Below, piece by piece: positions 25,548 to 34,238 of a stretch of 45,640 nucleotides of DNA (position 1 is its first letter; the number at the start of each line of letters is the position of its first letter). Source of the stretch: Rhodocyclaceae bacterium (GTDB lineage: Bacteria > Pseudomonadota > Gammaproteobacteria > Burkholderiales > Rhodocyclaceae); NCBI GenBank assembly GCA_016791105.1, contig JAEUNM010000100.1:1-45640 (forward strand). Reading direction: 5' to 3'. Position numbers and translations under genes: made by a program. The notes below the pieces were generated by a model. The model saw nothing but the letters and a program-made list of their open reading frames with translations. It made no database searches and was not told where the DNA came from.

Positions 25548-26185
25548 GATGGCACCTCGGCCCCTGGACGCCTCGTAATATATCGGATACGAAGCGAGTA
25601 CAGGGATTAATCGATGATCGATGCGGAAACGGGACGACAGACCACCCTGAGTCAAGGACTTGCCGCCCCCCTGTGCCGCGGTCCAAAATTCCGCGGCGCA
25701 CGCATGATAACCCGGCGCGGCACTTCGGTCCCGGCGCGGCGCCGCGGCCGGATGGGCGGGCAAGTCAATCCCGGGCGGCAGAACACGCCGTGCCGCCCAA
25801 AGCACACCTGCGTCACTAGCCGTGTGCCGTTTGCGCAATCCCCCAACAGGCCGCCGCCGCATCGCAGCGATGCCTCGCCAAACTATGCCTTACCTTGAGC
25901 GGTCCAGCACCGCTTGCGAACCTGCGCAAGTACGCCAGGCAAATCGATCTACTCGGCTACCCTTGTCGCTGCGCCGGCCGTATACCCGCCGGAACGGAAA
26001 ACAATTCGGCTGACCGAGAAAAAAACGCTCGCGCTCGTCCGGAAATTGCCGCGGTTCGAACCCGCGCACCACGTACAATCGTTTGCTGGCGTGACTGGCC
26101 TGCTCCCGCGCCGCGGCGCGCGGCCGGCCTGGTCCGCTCCCCGCGCCAGAAGCGGCGCGACGCCACGCAGCAAAGCTCACGCCCG
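25548..26185. other. Non-coding divergent gap
   Basis: 638 bp between divergently transcribed genes, presumably holding promoters for both sides. I see no gene, repeat or convincing promoter. A TTCGAAC palindrome near 26050-26066 mimics a tRNA T-arm but is not part of a tRNA. Confidence 0.5.
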
Positions 26186-26620
26186 ATGAAACGCCTTGCA
26201 CTGATTGCAATACGGCTGTACCAGCGCCTGCTGTCGCCGCACAAGGGATTTACCTGCGCCTATCGCCACCACACCGGCCGTGCCGGCTGTTCCGAACTGG
26301 GCTATCGAGCCATCCGGCGCTTCGGCCTCCTGGGCGGCCTGCGCGTGCTGCGCGAGCGCCTGTACAAATGCGGCGTGGCCTGGCGCCGCGCCAACGCGGC
26401 AAAACCGCGCCTGAACCGCCAGGCCGGCGTGTGCGACGCATCCTGCGACCTACCCTGCGACGCCGACATGGGCGGCTGCGCCTGCGACCTGCTTTCCAGT
26501 TGCGACTTGCCCGGCGACTGTGGCAAGCGCTGGACGCGTCGTCGCGGCAGCGGCGACAAATGGGTTTATCTGCCGCCCGATGGCAGCGCACGGGTCGGGC
26601 AGGACGCGCCTGCCACATAG
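26186..26620 (+). CDS. YidD-like protein with Cys-rich tail
   Basis: Predicted 144 residues. The N-terminus RLALIAIRLYQRLLSPHKGF and the AIRRFGLLGGL helix match YidD, a small membrane-associated factor that helps insert inner-membrane proteins via YidC. The usual core YPTCSxYA is altered to HHTGRAGCSELGYRA. From residue 80 a tail absent from classic YidD carries seven cysteines at 83, 87, 91, 98, 100, 106 and 112, some in CD-repeats. The spacing suggests metal or cluster binding, or disulfides. It is not in the usual rpmH-rnpA-yidD-yidC cluster, so this is an accessory paralogue. ATG 26186 matches the usual YidD start. Confidence 0.75.
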   Translation: MKRLALIAIRLYQRLLSPHKGFTCAYRHHTGRAGCSELGYRAIRRFGLLGGLRVLRERLYKCGVAWRRANAAKPRLNRQAGVCDASCDLPCDADMGGCACDLLSSCDLPGDCGKRWTRRRGSGDKWVYLPPDGSARVGQDAPAT

Positions 26621-26884
26621 GCCAGCGTCCGTTTCTGCAATGTATTCGGCCCGGCCGCAGTGCCGGACGGAATACCGTTCAGTGGCGCGCCCCAGGAAGT
26701 CGCAGCGCTCACGGGGACACTGATTAGTCCCGCCTTTCCGGATTAATCCTTGCCCGTTTAGTTTTCGCGTGCCGAAAGGATGGCGCACCGCGCAGGCGAC
26801 GTCAGGCATAATCTCCGTTTCAATCTCATGTCGTAGCGCCGCTGCCGCCCTTGGATCAAGCGAAGTGGCGCTCCATTTTTAGCC

Positions 26885-27865
26885 ATGCTCGTACCCGACT
26901 TCTGGGCGGAAGCACGCCGCCGGCACCGCGCCAAAGGAAAGCAAATAACGGTGCGCCGCTGGGGTTGGTCCTGCCAGAGTCAGGAAGACGCGCAGGCGCT
27001 CGCCGATCGCCGCGCCGACGAGGCGCTGGCCACCCTGCTCGGCGGCGCAAAGCTCGATGGAATCGAGCGCAAACGGGCGTACAACGGCGCCGAAGGCGTG
27101 CCGATACGCGAAGAGGTGGTCGAGCGGCACGGCGAACAGGTAATTACCCGCAATAGCTACGGGGCGCGCTGCCTCAATTCGCCGGATGCCCTGTTTGCGG
27201 ATATCGATTTCGATGCGCAGCCAAGTTGGCGGGCGCGCGCCATCGCATTCCTGGTACTGGCGGGCGCGTCCTTGCTCATCGCCCTCGCGCAGCACAGCCT
27301 GATGGTCGGAGCGGGCTTGCTATTCCTGTCCTTGATCGGTACGACCAGTCTGGCAGCGAGCGTCCAGATCATATCGACACGCCTTCAAGGCGGTCACGAA
27401 GGCATCGCGCGGCGGCGCATCCGCCGTTTCATCGCCAGCCACGCCGACTGGAATTTGCGCCTCTATCGCACGCCCGCCGGCATGCGGCTACTCGCTACCC
27501 ACCGCCGGTTTTCGTCCGACGACACAGAAGTCGCCGGGTTTTTTGCCGCCATTGGTGCCGACCCGGTATTCGTGCGCATGTGCATCAACCAGCGCTGCTT
27601 CCGCGCGCGCCTGAGCGGCAAGCCGTGGCGCATGGATATATCCCCGCACATCAAGCCACGCCGCGCAGTTTGGCCCATACCGGACGAGCGCTTGGCAGCG
27701 CGCCGCGCCTGGATCGCGTCCTACGAAGCCCGGGCGCGCCAATATGCCGCCTGCCGCTATATCGAAAGCCTGGGCTCGGGAAAAATCGACCAGCACCTGC
27801 GCCAAGTGGTTGCGCTGCATGACAACGCGTGCCGCGCGCTGGATGCCTCCGTGCCGCTCGCCTGA
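26885..27865 (+). CDS. Membrane protein of unknown function, possible primase-polymerase-like motifs
   Basis: Predicted 326 residues. Two adjacent membrane helices (about 117-135 and 138-158) split soluble N- and C-terminal parts. Just before the helices is LFADIDFD (103-110), and after them come YRTPAGMRLLATH (194-206) and CFRARLSGKPWR (238-249). An acidic DxD motif followed by a TPxG and a His-containing segment recalls archaeo-eukaryotic primase (AEP) motifs I-II, but the assignment is an inference from memory of similar uncharacterised proteins. It follows the YidD-like gene in the same direction with a 264-bp gap. It lacks a strong ribosome site. Confidence 0.68.
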   Translation: MLVPDFWAEARRRHRAKGKQITVRRWGWSCQSQEDAQALADRRADEALATLLGGAKLDGIERKRAYNGAEGVPIREEVVERHGEQVITRNSYGARCLNSPDALFADIDFDAQPSWRARAIAFLVLAGASLLIALAQHSLMVGAGLLFLSLIGTTSLAASVQIISTRLQGGHEGIARRRIRRFIASHADWNLRLYRTPAGMRLLATHRRFSSDDTEVAGFFAAIGADPVFVRMCINQRCFRARLSGKPWRMDISPHIKPRRAVWPIPDERLAARRAWIASYEARARQYAACRYIESLGSGKIDQHLRQVVALHDNACRALDASVPLA

Positions 27866-29133
27866 CGGCGAAATACGGTGCGCTGCAACCAAAATTCTTC
27901 GAAGCTAAGCTGTGGCGCGGTCTTGGTTCGCCCTGATTTTCGCAATTGCCGATTTTTTCCGCCGTGTCTGCCACGTTGGCATGGTGTCGAAAAGCGTCGC
28001 GGCCGGCCCCTTTTTGGCCTCCAGACTGCAGCGGCGCAGGGGGAAAAGTGCCGTGGCGGTTGCAGGTCGCCATACGGCGGATTGCGCCTGCGGCTTATCC
28101 GCCCTACAGGTCCTTCCCTCCCACGCGGCCAGGCAGCAAGCAAGCGCGGGCGCGTGCCTTGCTGCGCGCATACACGGGTGGCGCCGGATGGAGCACGGAA
28201 TCCGCTGAAATTTACCGGGCGACCGAGTTGTCCTGCATGCGGCTGCGTGCCAGGGCTGCAGATGCGAAGGCGTGACGGCCTCGGCGACCCGACGCACAAC
28301 ACCCGCAGAGGGCCAGGCGGCGTTTTTCACGCCCTGTCGCTCCGCCTATCCGAGCAAGCCACGCGCCTCGCCAGTGTGACGCCGGCGCTCGCAGAATTGC
28401 ACTTGCACTCACGCGAAAAGCCATCAAGCATCCGTACTTGATGCCGATAAGCCTGCTTCCGGACGAAGCGGCCCGTTTGAAGCAAAGACGCGCAATGTAT
28501 TCCATCGCACACCTTAATGAACCGGCCTTCCGGCGCCTGTTCGCCGCGAGCATCCATCCCTTTCGGTTGGGTGACCTGGCGCGAGAATCACAACATCGAG
28601 AAACGGCCTGGAAAATGCCTGGTCACGCGCCCGCCGCCGCGTTCGGCCTGGCTTACGGTCCAGGCATCGAGAAGCGCGCAGGTGAGGGGTTCAGGGCGGG
28701 ACGCCCGCGCCCGATGCCAGCCGGGCCACGCACGAGGGACGAAGCCAAACGGCCCACCCGGCATTTCTACAAGACATGGGAAGCAGACCTATCGTCCCAG
28801 ACTGCACAACTAAGCAATAGCGTGAACCGCCAGCCCCATGCCCGGAGTGCGCGCATAAATCGGCCGGGCAGGATCAACCTGGCGGCGGCTGCGCCAGCCT
28901 GCCAGCCGCAGCGACCCACTGTGGCCCTCACGCAATCCATGCGGGCGATAGTGCACAAATGCGTTGCGCCCGGCCGTTTTTCATTACTGATGCTGCTCCA
29001 GACTTCCCTTTGCGAATGATGCCCAGGCAAGCGCGGCACCTCATCCACCCCTTCCCTGCGCCCCAATGCGCAGCGAATTTCGATGCGGGCTTGAAACAGC
29101 CTCCTGGCCACTTACTTCCGAACATTTACGGGC
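27866..29133. other. 1.27-kb stretch without a supportable gene
   Basis: Open frames here are Arg/Pro/Ala-rich in all directions and lack ribosome sites, so I do not call them. The region holds one dispersed repeat copy (28071-28107) and presumably the promoter of the kinase operon beginning at 29134. It may be decayed mobile DNA. Confidence 0.5.
28071..28107 (-). repeat. Dispersed GTAGGGCGGATAAGC repeat, copy C
   Basis: CATACGGCGGATTGCGCC followed by GGCTTATCCGCCCTAC is near-identical to the copy at 8035-8072, 20 kb away, and in the same orientation. Confidence 0.85.
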
Positions 29134-32100
29134 ATGCCCATTGAAGACCAGAACCTGTCGCGCCGCTTCATAAGCCGTCTGCTGCTGCTGATTGCAGCAA
29201 CCATCCTCGGCACGGCAGGCTTTGCGATTGTCCACAACAGCCAGGTAGAACACAAAGCCTTGAATGAACAGGCCGCCGTCTGGTCGCGAGAGTTGCGTAT
29301 CGATCTGGACAATGCACTGGCGAGCGAGGCGGCGGGGATGCGGCAGGCGCTGCAGGTTATCGGACTTCAGCCGACACTCAGCCAGGCACTCGAGCGCATG
29401 GATACTGCGCGCCTGAAAAGCGACTGGAAAGGTGTATTCGAGCGCTTGCGCGCCGAAAGCGACCTTACCGACTTCTCTTTCATCGGCCCGGATCGTATTG
29501 CTCAGCTACGCCTGCATTCACCGGAAAATCGCGGCGATCGGATCGACCGCCCGACCTTGCTTGAGGCGGAACGCACGGGCAAAGCTGCCTGGGGCCTGGA
29601 ACTGGGAAAAGCAGGCCTGCTCACGCTGAGGGCAGTGCAGGCTGTCTTTAATGGCGGAGCCAAGGTCGGTTACCTCGAGTTGGGAAGGAACATCGAGCCG
29701 GTACTGGCAGCCCTGCGCACAGCCGATACGCACCGCTACCTTTATGCCGTGCTGCTGAACAAGGAAATCATAGACCGTGGCAGTTGGGAGGAGCGCATGC
29801 AGGCGATGGGGCGGCAGCCGGACTGGGCCAGTCTGCCACACCACGTCGTCGAATACCGTGATCCCACACTTACAGCGGACGCATTGAAAGCGGTCTTCTC
29901 GCGGCCTATCGAACCACATGCCCACGAACACAGGGAACTGGGCGGGCGCACTTTTCATGTGCAGTTCGACAGCTTGCGCCTGTCCAATGGCGATGAGATC
30001 GGGGCCTTGCTGGTCATGCACGACGTGTCGGATAGTCTCGATGCCATCAGCCGCCGGACCGTCACGCAGGCCCTCGTAACCCTGTTTCTTGCGACCGCCC
30101 TGCTGATGTTTTTCGTCTGGGCCGTGAAGCGCCTGTTCCGCCAGATCGAAGAACAGAAAGTAAGTCTGATCGATTCCGAGGCGCGTTTCCATACCCTCTT
30201 CGACTTTTCGCCGGATCCGGTATGGATCATGGAGGGGCACCGCTTTTCCGAGTGCAACCAGGCGGCAGTCGAGGTGCTTGGCCTCGCGGACAAGGCCGCC
30301 TTTCAGAATGTTCACCCCGCCGATATTTCGCCGGAACTTCAGCCGGACGGTGAAAGTTCGTTCCACAAAGCCGAGCGCATGATGAGTCTCGCGCAGGAGA
30401 AGGGGCTGCATCGCTTCGACTGGGTTCATCGCCGGCGCAATGGCAGTGAATTCGATGCCGAGGTGACCTTGTCCGAAATATCCCTGCAAGGGCGCCGCGT
30501 GCTCTACGCGGTGGTGCGGGACGTGAGTGAACGCAAGCGGGCCGAAACCGCCTTACGGCAGAGCAAGGAAGAACTGCGAACCATACTCGATGGGGTTGAA
30601 GCCTTCATCTATCTGAAAGATACGGATGGGAATTACCTGTTCGCCAATGCCGCCGTAAGACGGCTCTGGCATGCCGACATGGAAGACATCATCGGCCACG
30701 ACGACGAAAAATTTTTCGACACCCATGCCGCCGCCGGCATAAAGGCTATCGACAGAAAGGTCCTGGTCGATGGCGAAACCTTGCGTGTGGAAGAAGAAGC
30801 CAGCGTACCGAAAACCGGGCTTGCGTTCACCTTCTGGTCGGTCAAATTGCCGCTCCGGCGGGAGGATGGAAGTATCTATGCGCTGTGCGGGATATCCACT
30901 GACATCACCGAACGCAAGGAGATGGAAGAACGCCTGCGCGCAAGCGAGCAGGATCTTAAAGATGCACAACGCATCGCCCGCGTAGGCAGTTGGGAATTGC
31001 ATATCCCGACCCATCATCTGACCTGGTCTGACGAAATTTTCCGCATCTTCGAGATCGATCCGGCCCGGTTTGGTGCCAGCTACCACGCCTTCCTCGAAGC
31101 CACTCATCCCGACGATCGTGAGGCCGTCAATCACGCCTACAAGGATTCCCTCAATACCCGACAGCGCTACAGGATCCGGCACCGGCTGCGTATGGCGGAT
31201 GGCCGCATCAAGCACGTGCATGAAGAGTGCCAGACCGACTTTGACGAAGCCGGTAAGCCACTGCGTTCCATCGGCACGGTTCAGGACATCACCGAGCAGG
31301 TGCAGGCCGAAACGAACTTGAATAACGCGCGCAACCTGCTGCAGGCGGTCATCGACCACGTACCCATGCGGGTGTTCTGGAAAGACCGCGCATTGAACTA
31401 TCTGGGCTGCAACCCCGCGTTTGCCCGGGACGCCGGGAAAATCCGCCCGGACGAGTTGGTCGGCAAGGACGATTACCAGATGGGCTGGGCGAACGAAGCC
31501 GCCCTCTACCGTGCCGACGATCAGAAAATCATCGACTCGGGCGTGGCCCTGCTGAACTATGAAGAGCCGCAAACCACTCCCGATGGCCGTACCGTCTGGC
31601 TGCGAACGTCGAAAGTCCCCCTGAAAAACCAGGACCAGGAAATCATCGGGGTGTTGGGGATGTACGAGGACGTCACCAACGAAAAGCAGAAAGACGACGA
31701 ATTGGCCCAATACCGAAATCATCTGGAGCACCTGGTCGCAGAACGCTCGGCTCAGCTTTCCGATGCCCAGATCAAATACCAGCGACTGGTGGACGACATG
31801 GGTGACGAATTTCTGGTGTTCAGTTTTGCGCCAGACAACATCGTCACCTTCGTGAGCAATGGTTTCGAAGCCATCTTCGGGCTACCGAAAGAAGCGATCC
31901 TGGGCCGCTCATGGGCGGATGCCATACAGTGGTGCCCGGAAGACCTGCTCAAGTCGCATCACGGTGTGCGCGATCTGCTCGCGGGCAGGATCGATTTCAT
32001 GCGGACGGAATTGCGCTTCGTGCATCCGGCCGGACAAACGCGGGCCATTTACCAGACCAGCCACCCCGTTACCGACGCGTCGGGTGAAATCGTTTCCATC

Positions 32101-34146
32101 GAAGGGGTCCTCACCGACATCACGCGCCGAAAACGCGCCGAACAGGAACTGCTGCAAGCGAAGGTCGCAGCGGAGGCCGCCAGCCAGGCAAAAAGCGCTT
32201 TCCTGGCCAATATGAGCCACGAAATCCGTACCCCCATGAACGGCGTCATCGGCATGCTGGAAATTCTGTCACGCAGCACCTTGCTTCCCGATGAACGCAA
32301 GATGGTGGACACCGTTCGCCGCTCTGCCCGCTCCCTGCTGGGAATCATTGACGACATTCTCGATTTTTCGAAGATCGAGGCGGGCAAGCTGGACCTCATG
32401 GAGCAGGAAATTTCCCTGGAGTCGGAACTGGATATCGTGATCGGCCTGATCGATCGCATTGCCATGGACAAGCAGGTCGACCTGACCATGTTCTTCGCGC
32501 CGGAGCTTCCGCAGCAAGTGTTGGGCGATGGTCTCAGACTAAGGCAAATCCTGACCAATCTGACCGGCAACGCGGTTAAATTCGCCGCCAGTCTCGAGCG
32601 TATCGGCCGCGTCCAGGTACGCACCGATCTCGAACGCGTTCAAGACGGACGCGTCTGGGTGACGTTCGACATCCTGGACAATGGCATCGGGATGGACCCG
32701 GACACGACTGCCCGCCTGTTCCAGCCATTTGAGCAGGCCGATGGCACGACGACCCGCAGGTTCGGCGGCACCGGGCTGGGCCTGTCGATTTCACAAAAAT
32801 TGACTTCCATGCTGGGCGGTGAAATCACCGTGGACAGCACGCTCGGGCAAGGATCGCGCTTCACGGTGCGCCTGCCGTTCAAGCTTTCCAGTGCGTATCC
32901 CAACCGCGATGCCGCGTACGATCTCGGCGGGCTGGAATGCATAGTCATTGCCGACGACGAACGCTACGTCGCCGATTACACCCGCTACCTCGCCCACGCC
33001 GGGGCGCGCACGCATGCATTCGACGACACCGGGCCCGCCTGGAGCCTTATCGCCGGCTTGGCGCCTGAAACACCGGTCTGCATGGTCGTAATGGAAGATG
33101 CAGGCCGCCATAGTGCGCAGGACATCGTGGAACAATTGCTGGCAAGGCAGCCTGTCCAGGATGTGAATTTGGTCGAGGTGACCTACCTGAGCGTCGAGCG
33201 CGGCAGACGGCGGAAAGTCCGGCGCCTGTCCGACAAGGTGGTCCAGATCGATCGCGAAGCCATGACCCGGCGCCGCTTCCTCGAAGCCGTCGCGGCCGCC
33301 GTTGGCCGCGCGGATGCGCTACCGCTGTCGGACGACAGCGACCAGCCCCTGACGGACCACGAGGCGAGCCTGAACATCCTCGTGGCGGAGGACAACGAGG
33401 TTAACCGTGATCTGATCCGGCGCCAGTTGGGCGCCCTCGGTCATCGCGCAGATCTCGCGGTGGACGGCCAGCAGGCCCTCGAGAAATGGAATGCCGGTCG
33501 CTACGACCTGCTATTGACCGACCTGCACATGCCCAACACGGATGGCTATGAGCTCGTGGCGTCGATACGCAAGACCGAGCAGCAACTGGGTCGAAGTCGC
33601 ATGCCTGTGATCGCGCTGACCGCCAACGCGATGAAAGGCGAAGAAGCCAATTGCCTCGGCTTGGGCATGGACGCCTACCTGGCCAAGCCGATCGAGTTGG
33701 TGCAACTGAAATCGGTGCTCGATCAGTGGCACGGCTCAGCCGGTACATTTGCGCCAAACCGCTCCACCACGGCCAGCCCAAGCCGCGACCCGGTTCATTT
33801 CCACGAAGCACCGACATTTGATGCCGCGGTGTTGACGAAGATGGTCGGGAACAACCCGGCCACTCACGCGCGACTTCTGAAAAATTTTGTCGCGCATGCG
33901 CAGGCATGCAGGGCCAAACTGGTGGCAGCGCATGCGGCGCAGGACAGCGAGCGCATTGGCCAGATTACCCACGCGCTGAAGGCCGGCGCCCGCGCCGTGG
34001 GTGCGCTCCGCCTGGGCGATTTGTGCGAGCAATTGGAACGCGCCACCCGTCAGAAGGACTTGGCCGCGATATCGGCATCCGTCGTGCAGTTCGAGGCAGG
34101 ATGTGAGGCTGCGATTGACATCATTAGCAAACACCTCGGGCGCTGA
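29134..34146 (+). CDS. Five-PAS hybrid histidine kinase with receiver and HPt
   Basis: Predicted 1670 residues. A membrane helix (11-32), a periplasmic sensor and a second helix (about 309-332) precede five PAS domains near 350-470, 475-595, 605-725, 730-850 and 880-1000. HisKA has His1029 in [12 protein letters not shown], and the ATPase ends with FGGTGLGLSI. A degenerate receiver-like domain lies at 1265-1385. An intact receiver follows with Asp1463 in LLLTDLHMPNTDG, then an HPt with His1613 in THALKAGARAVGA. This is the full BarA-type unorthodox relay. Multiple PAS domains suggest redox, light or metabolite sensing in the cytoplasm. It heads a tight three-kinase cluster. The ATG has no clear ribosome site. 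Confidence 0.93.
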   Translation: MPIEDQNLSRRFISRLLLLIAATILGTAGFAIVHNSQVEHKALNEQAAVWSRELRIDLDNALASEAAGMRQALQVIGLQPTLSQALERMDTARLKSDWKGVFERLRAESDLTDFSFIGPDRIAQLRLHSPENRGDRIDRPTLLEAERTGKAAWGLELGKAGLLTLRAVQAVFNGGAKVGYLELGRNIEPVLAALRTADTHRYLYAVLLNKEIIDRGSWEERMQAMGRQPDWASLPHHVVEYRDPTLTADALKAVFSRPIEPHAHEHRELGGRTFHVQFDSLRLSNGDEIGALLVMHDVSDSLDAISRRTVTQALVTLFLATALLMFFVWAVKRLFRQIEEQKVSLIDSEARFHTLFDFSPDPVWIMEGHRFSECNQAAVEVLGLADKAAFQNVHPADISPELQPDGESSFHKAERMMSLAQEKGLHRFDWVHRRRNGSEFDAEVTLSEISLQGRRVLYAVVRDVSERKRAETALRQSKEELRTILDGVEAFIYLKDTDGNYLFANAAVRRLWHADMEDIIGHDDEKFFDTHAAAGIKAIDRKVLVDGETLRVEEEASVPKTGLAFTFWSVKLPLRREDGSIYALCGISTDITERKEMEERLRASEQDLKDAQRIARVGSWELHIPTHHLTWSDEIFRIFEIDPARFGASYHAFLEATHPDDREAVNHAYKDSLNTRQRYRIRHRLRMADGRIKHVHEECQTDFDEAGKPLRSIGTVQDITEQVQAETNLNNARNLLQAVIDHVPMRVFWKDRALNYLGCNPAFARDAGKIRPDELVGKDDYQMGWANEAALYRADDQKIIDSGVALLNYEEPQTTPDGRTVWLRTSKVPLKNQDQEIIGVLGMYEDVTNEKQKDDELAQYRNHLEHLVAERSAQLSDAQIKYQRLVDDMGDEFLVFSFAPDNIVTFVSNGFEAIFGLPKEAILGRSWADAIQWCPEDLLKSHHGVRDLLAGRIDFMRTELRFVHPAGQTRAIYQTSHPVTDASGEIVSIEGVLTDITRRKRAEQELLQAKVAAEAASQAKSAFLANMSHEIRTPMNGVIGMLEILSRSTLLPDERKMVDTVRRSARSLLGIIDDILDFSKIEAGKLDLMEQEISLESELDIVIGLIDRIAMDKQVDLTMFFAPELPQQVLGDGLRLRQILTNLTGNAVKFAASLERIGRVQVRTDLERVQDGRVWVTFDILDNGIGMDPDTTARLFQPFEQADGTTTRRFGGTGLGLSISQKLTSMLGGEITVDSTLGQGSRFTVRLPFKLSSAYPNRDAAYDLGGLECIVIADDERYVADYTRYLAHAGARTHAFDDTGPAWSLIAGLAPETPVCMVVMEDAGRHSAQDIVEQLLARQPVQDVNLVEVTYLSVERGRRRKVRRLSDKVVQIDREAMTRRRFLEAVAAAVGRADALPLSDDSDQPLTDHEASLNILVAEDNEVNRDLIRRQLGALGHRADLAVDGQQALEKWNAGRYDLLLTDLHMPNTDGYELVASIRKTEQQLGRSRMPVIALTANAMKGEEANCLGLGMDAYLAKPIELVQLKSVLDQWHGSAGTFAPNRSTTASPSRDPVHFHEAPTFDAAVLTKMVGNNPATHARLLKNFVAHAQACRAKLVAAHAAQDSERIGQITHALKAGARAVGALRLGDLCEQLERATRQKDLAAISASVVQFEAGCEAAIDIISKHLGR

Positions 34147-34225
34147 ATACCCCGAACTACGATGTGCAGATCGATGGATCCCGACAAAACCCGCCTGCGG
34201 GCATCGCCTTTGCAAAGGGCCAACC

Positions 34226-34229
34226 GGAG
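34226..34229 (+). promoter_or_regulatory. Ribosome site favouring GTG 34239
   Basis: GGAG lies nine bases before GTG 34239. The longer alternative, GTG 34164, has no such signal and would add 25 residues that look unlike the MASE1 domain that follows. Confidence 0.4.
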
Positions 34230-34238
34230 CTGCGATTG

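Noticed and set aside
26050..26066. CGCGGTTCGAACCCGCG resembles a tRNA T-arm
   Set aside because: The stem and TTCGAAC loop fit, but no acceptor-stem partner, D-arm or anticodon arm is present at the right distance upstream or on the other strand.
27878..28441. 187-codon frame overlapping a dispersed repeat
   Set aside because: It translates a repeat copy found elsewhere and shows no domain-like segments.
28438..29019. 193-codon frame before the first large kinase
   Set aside because: Composition is noise-like, rich in Arg/Pro/Ala, with no ribosome site and no recognisable motif.
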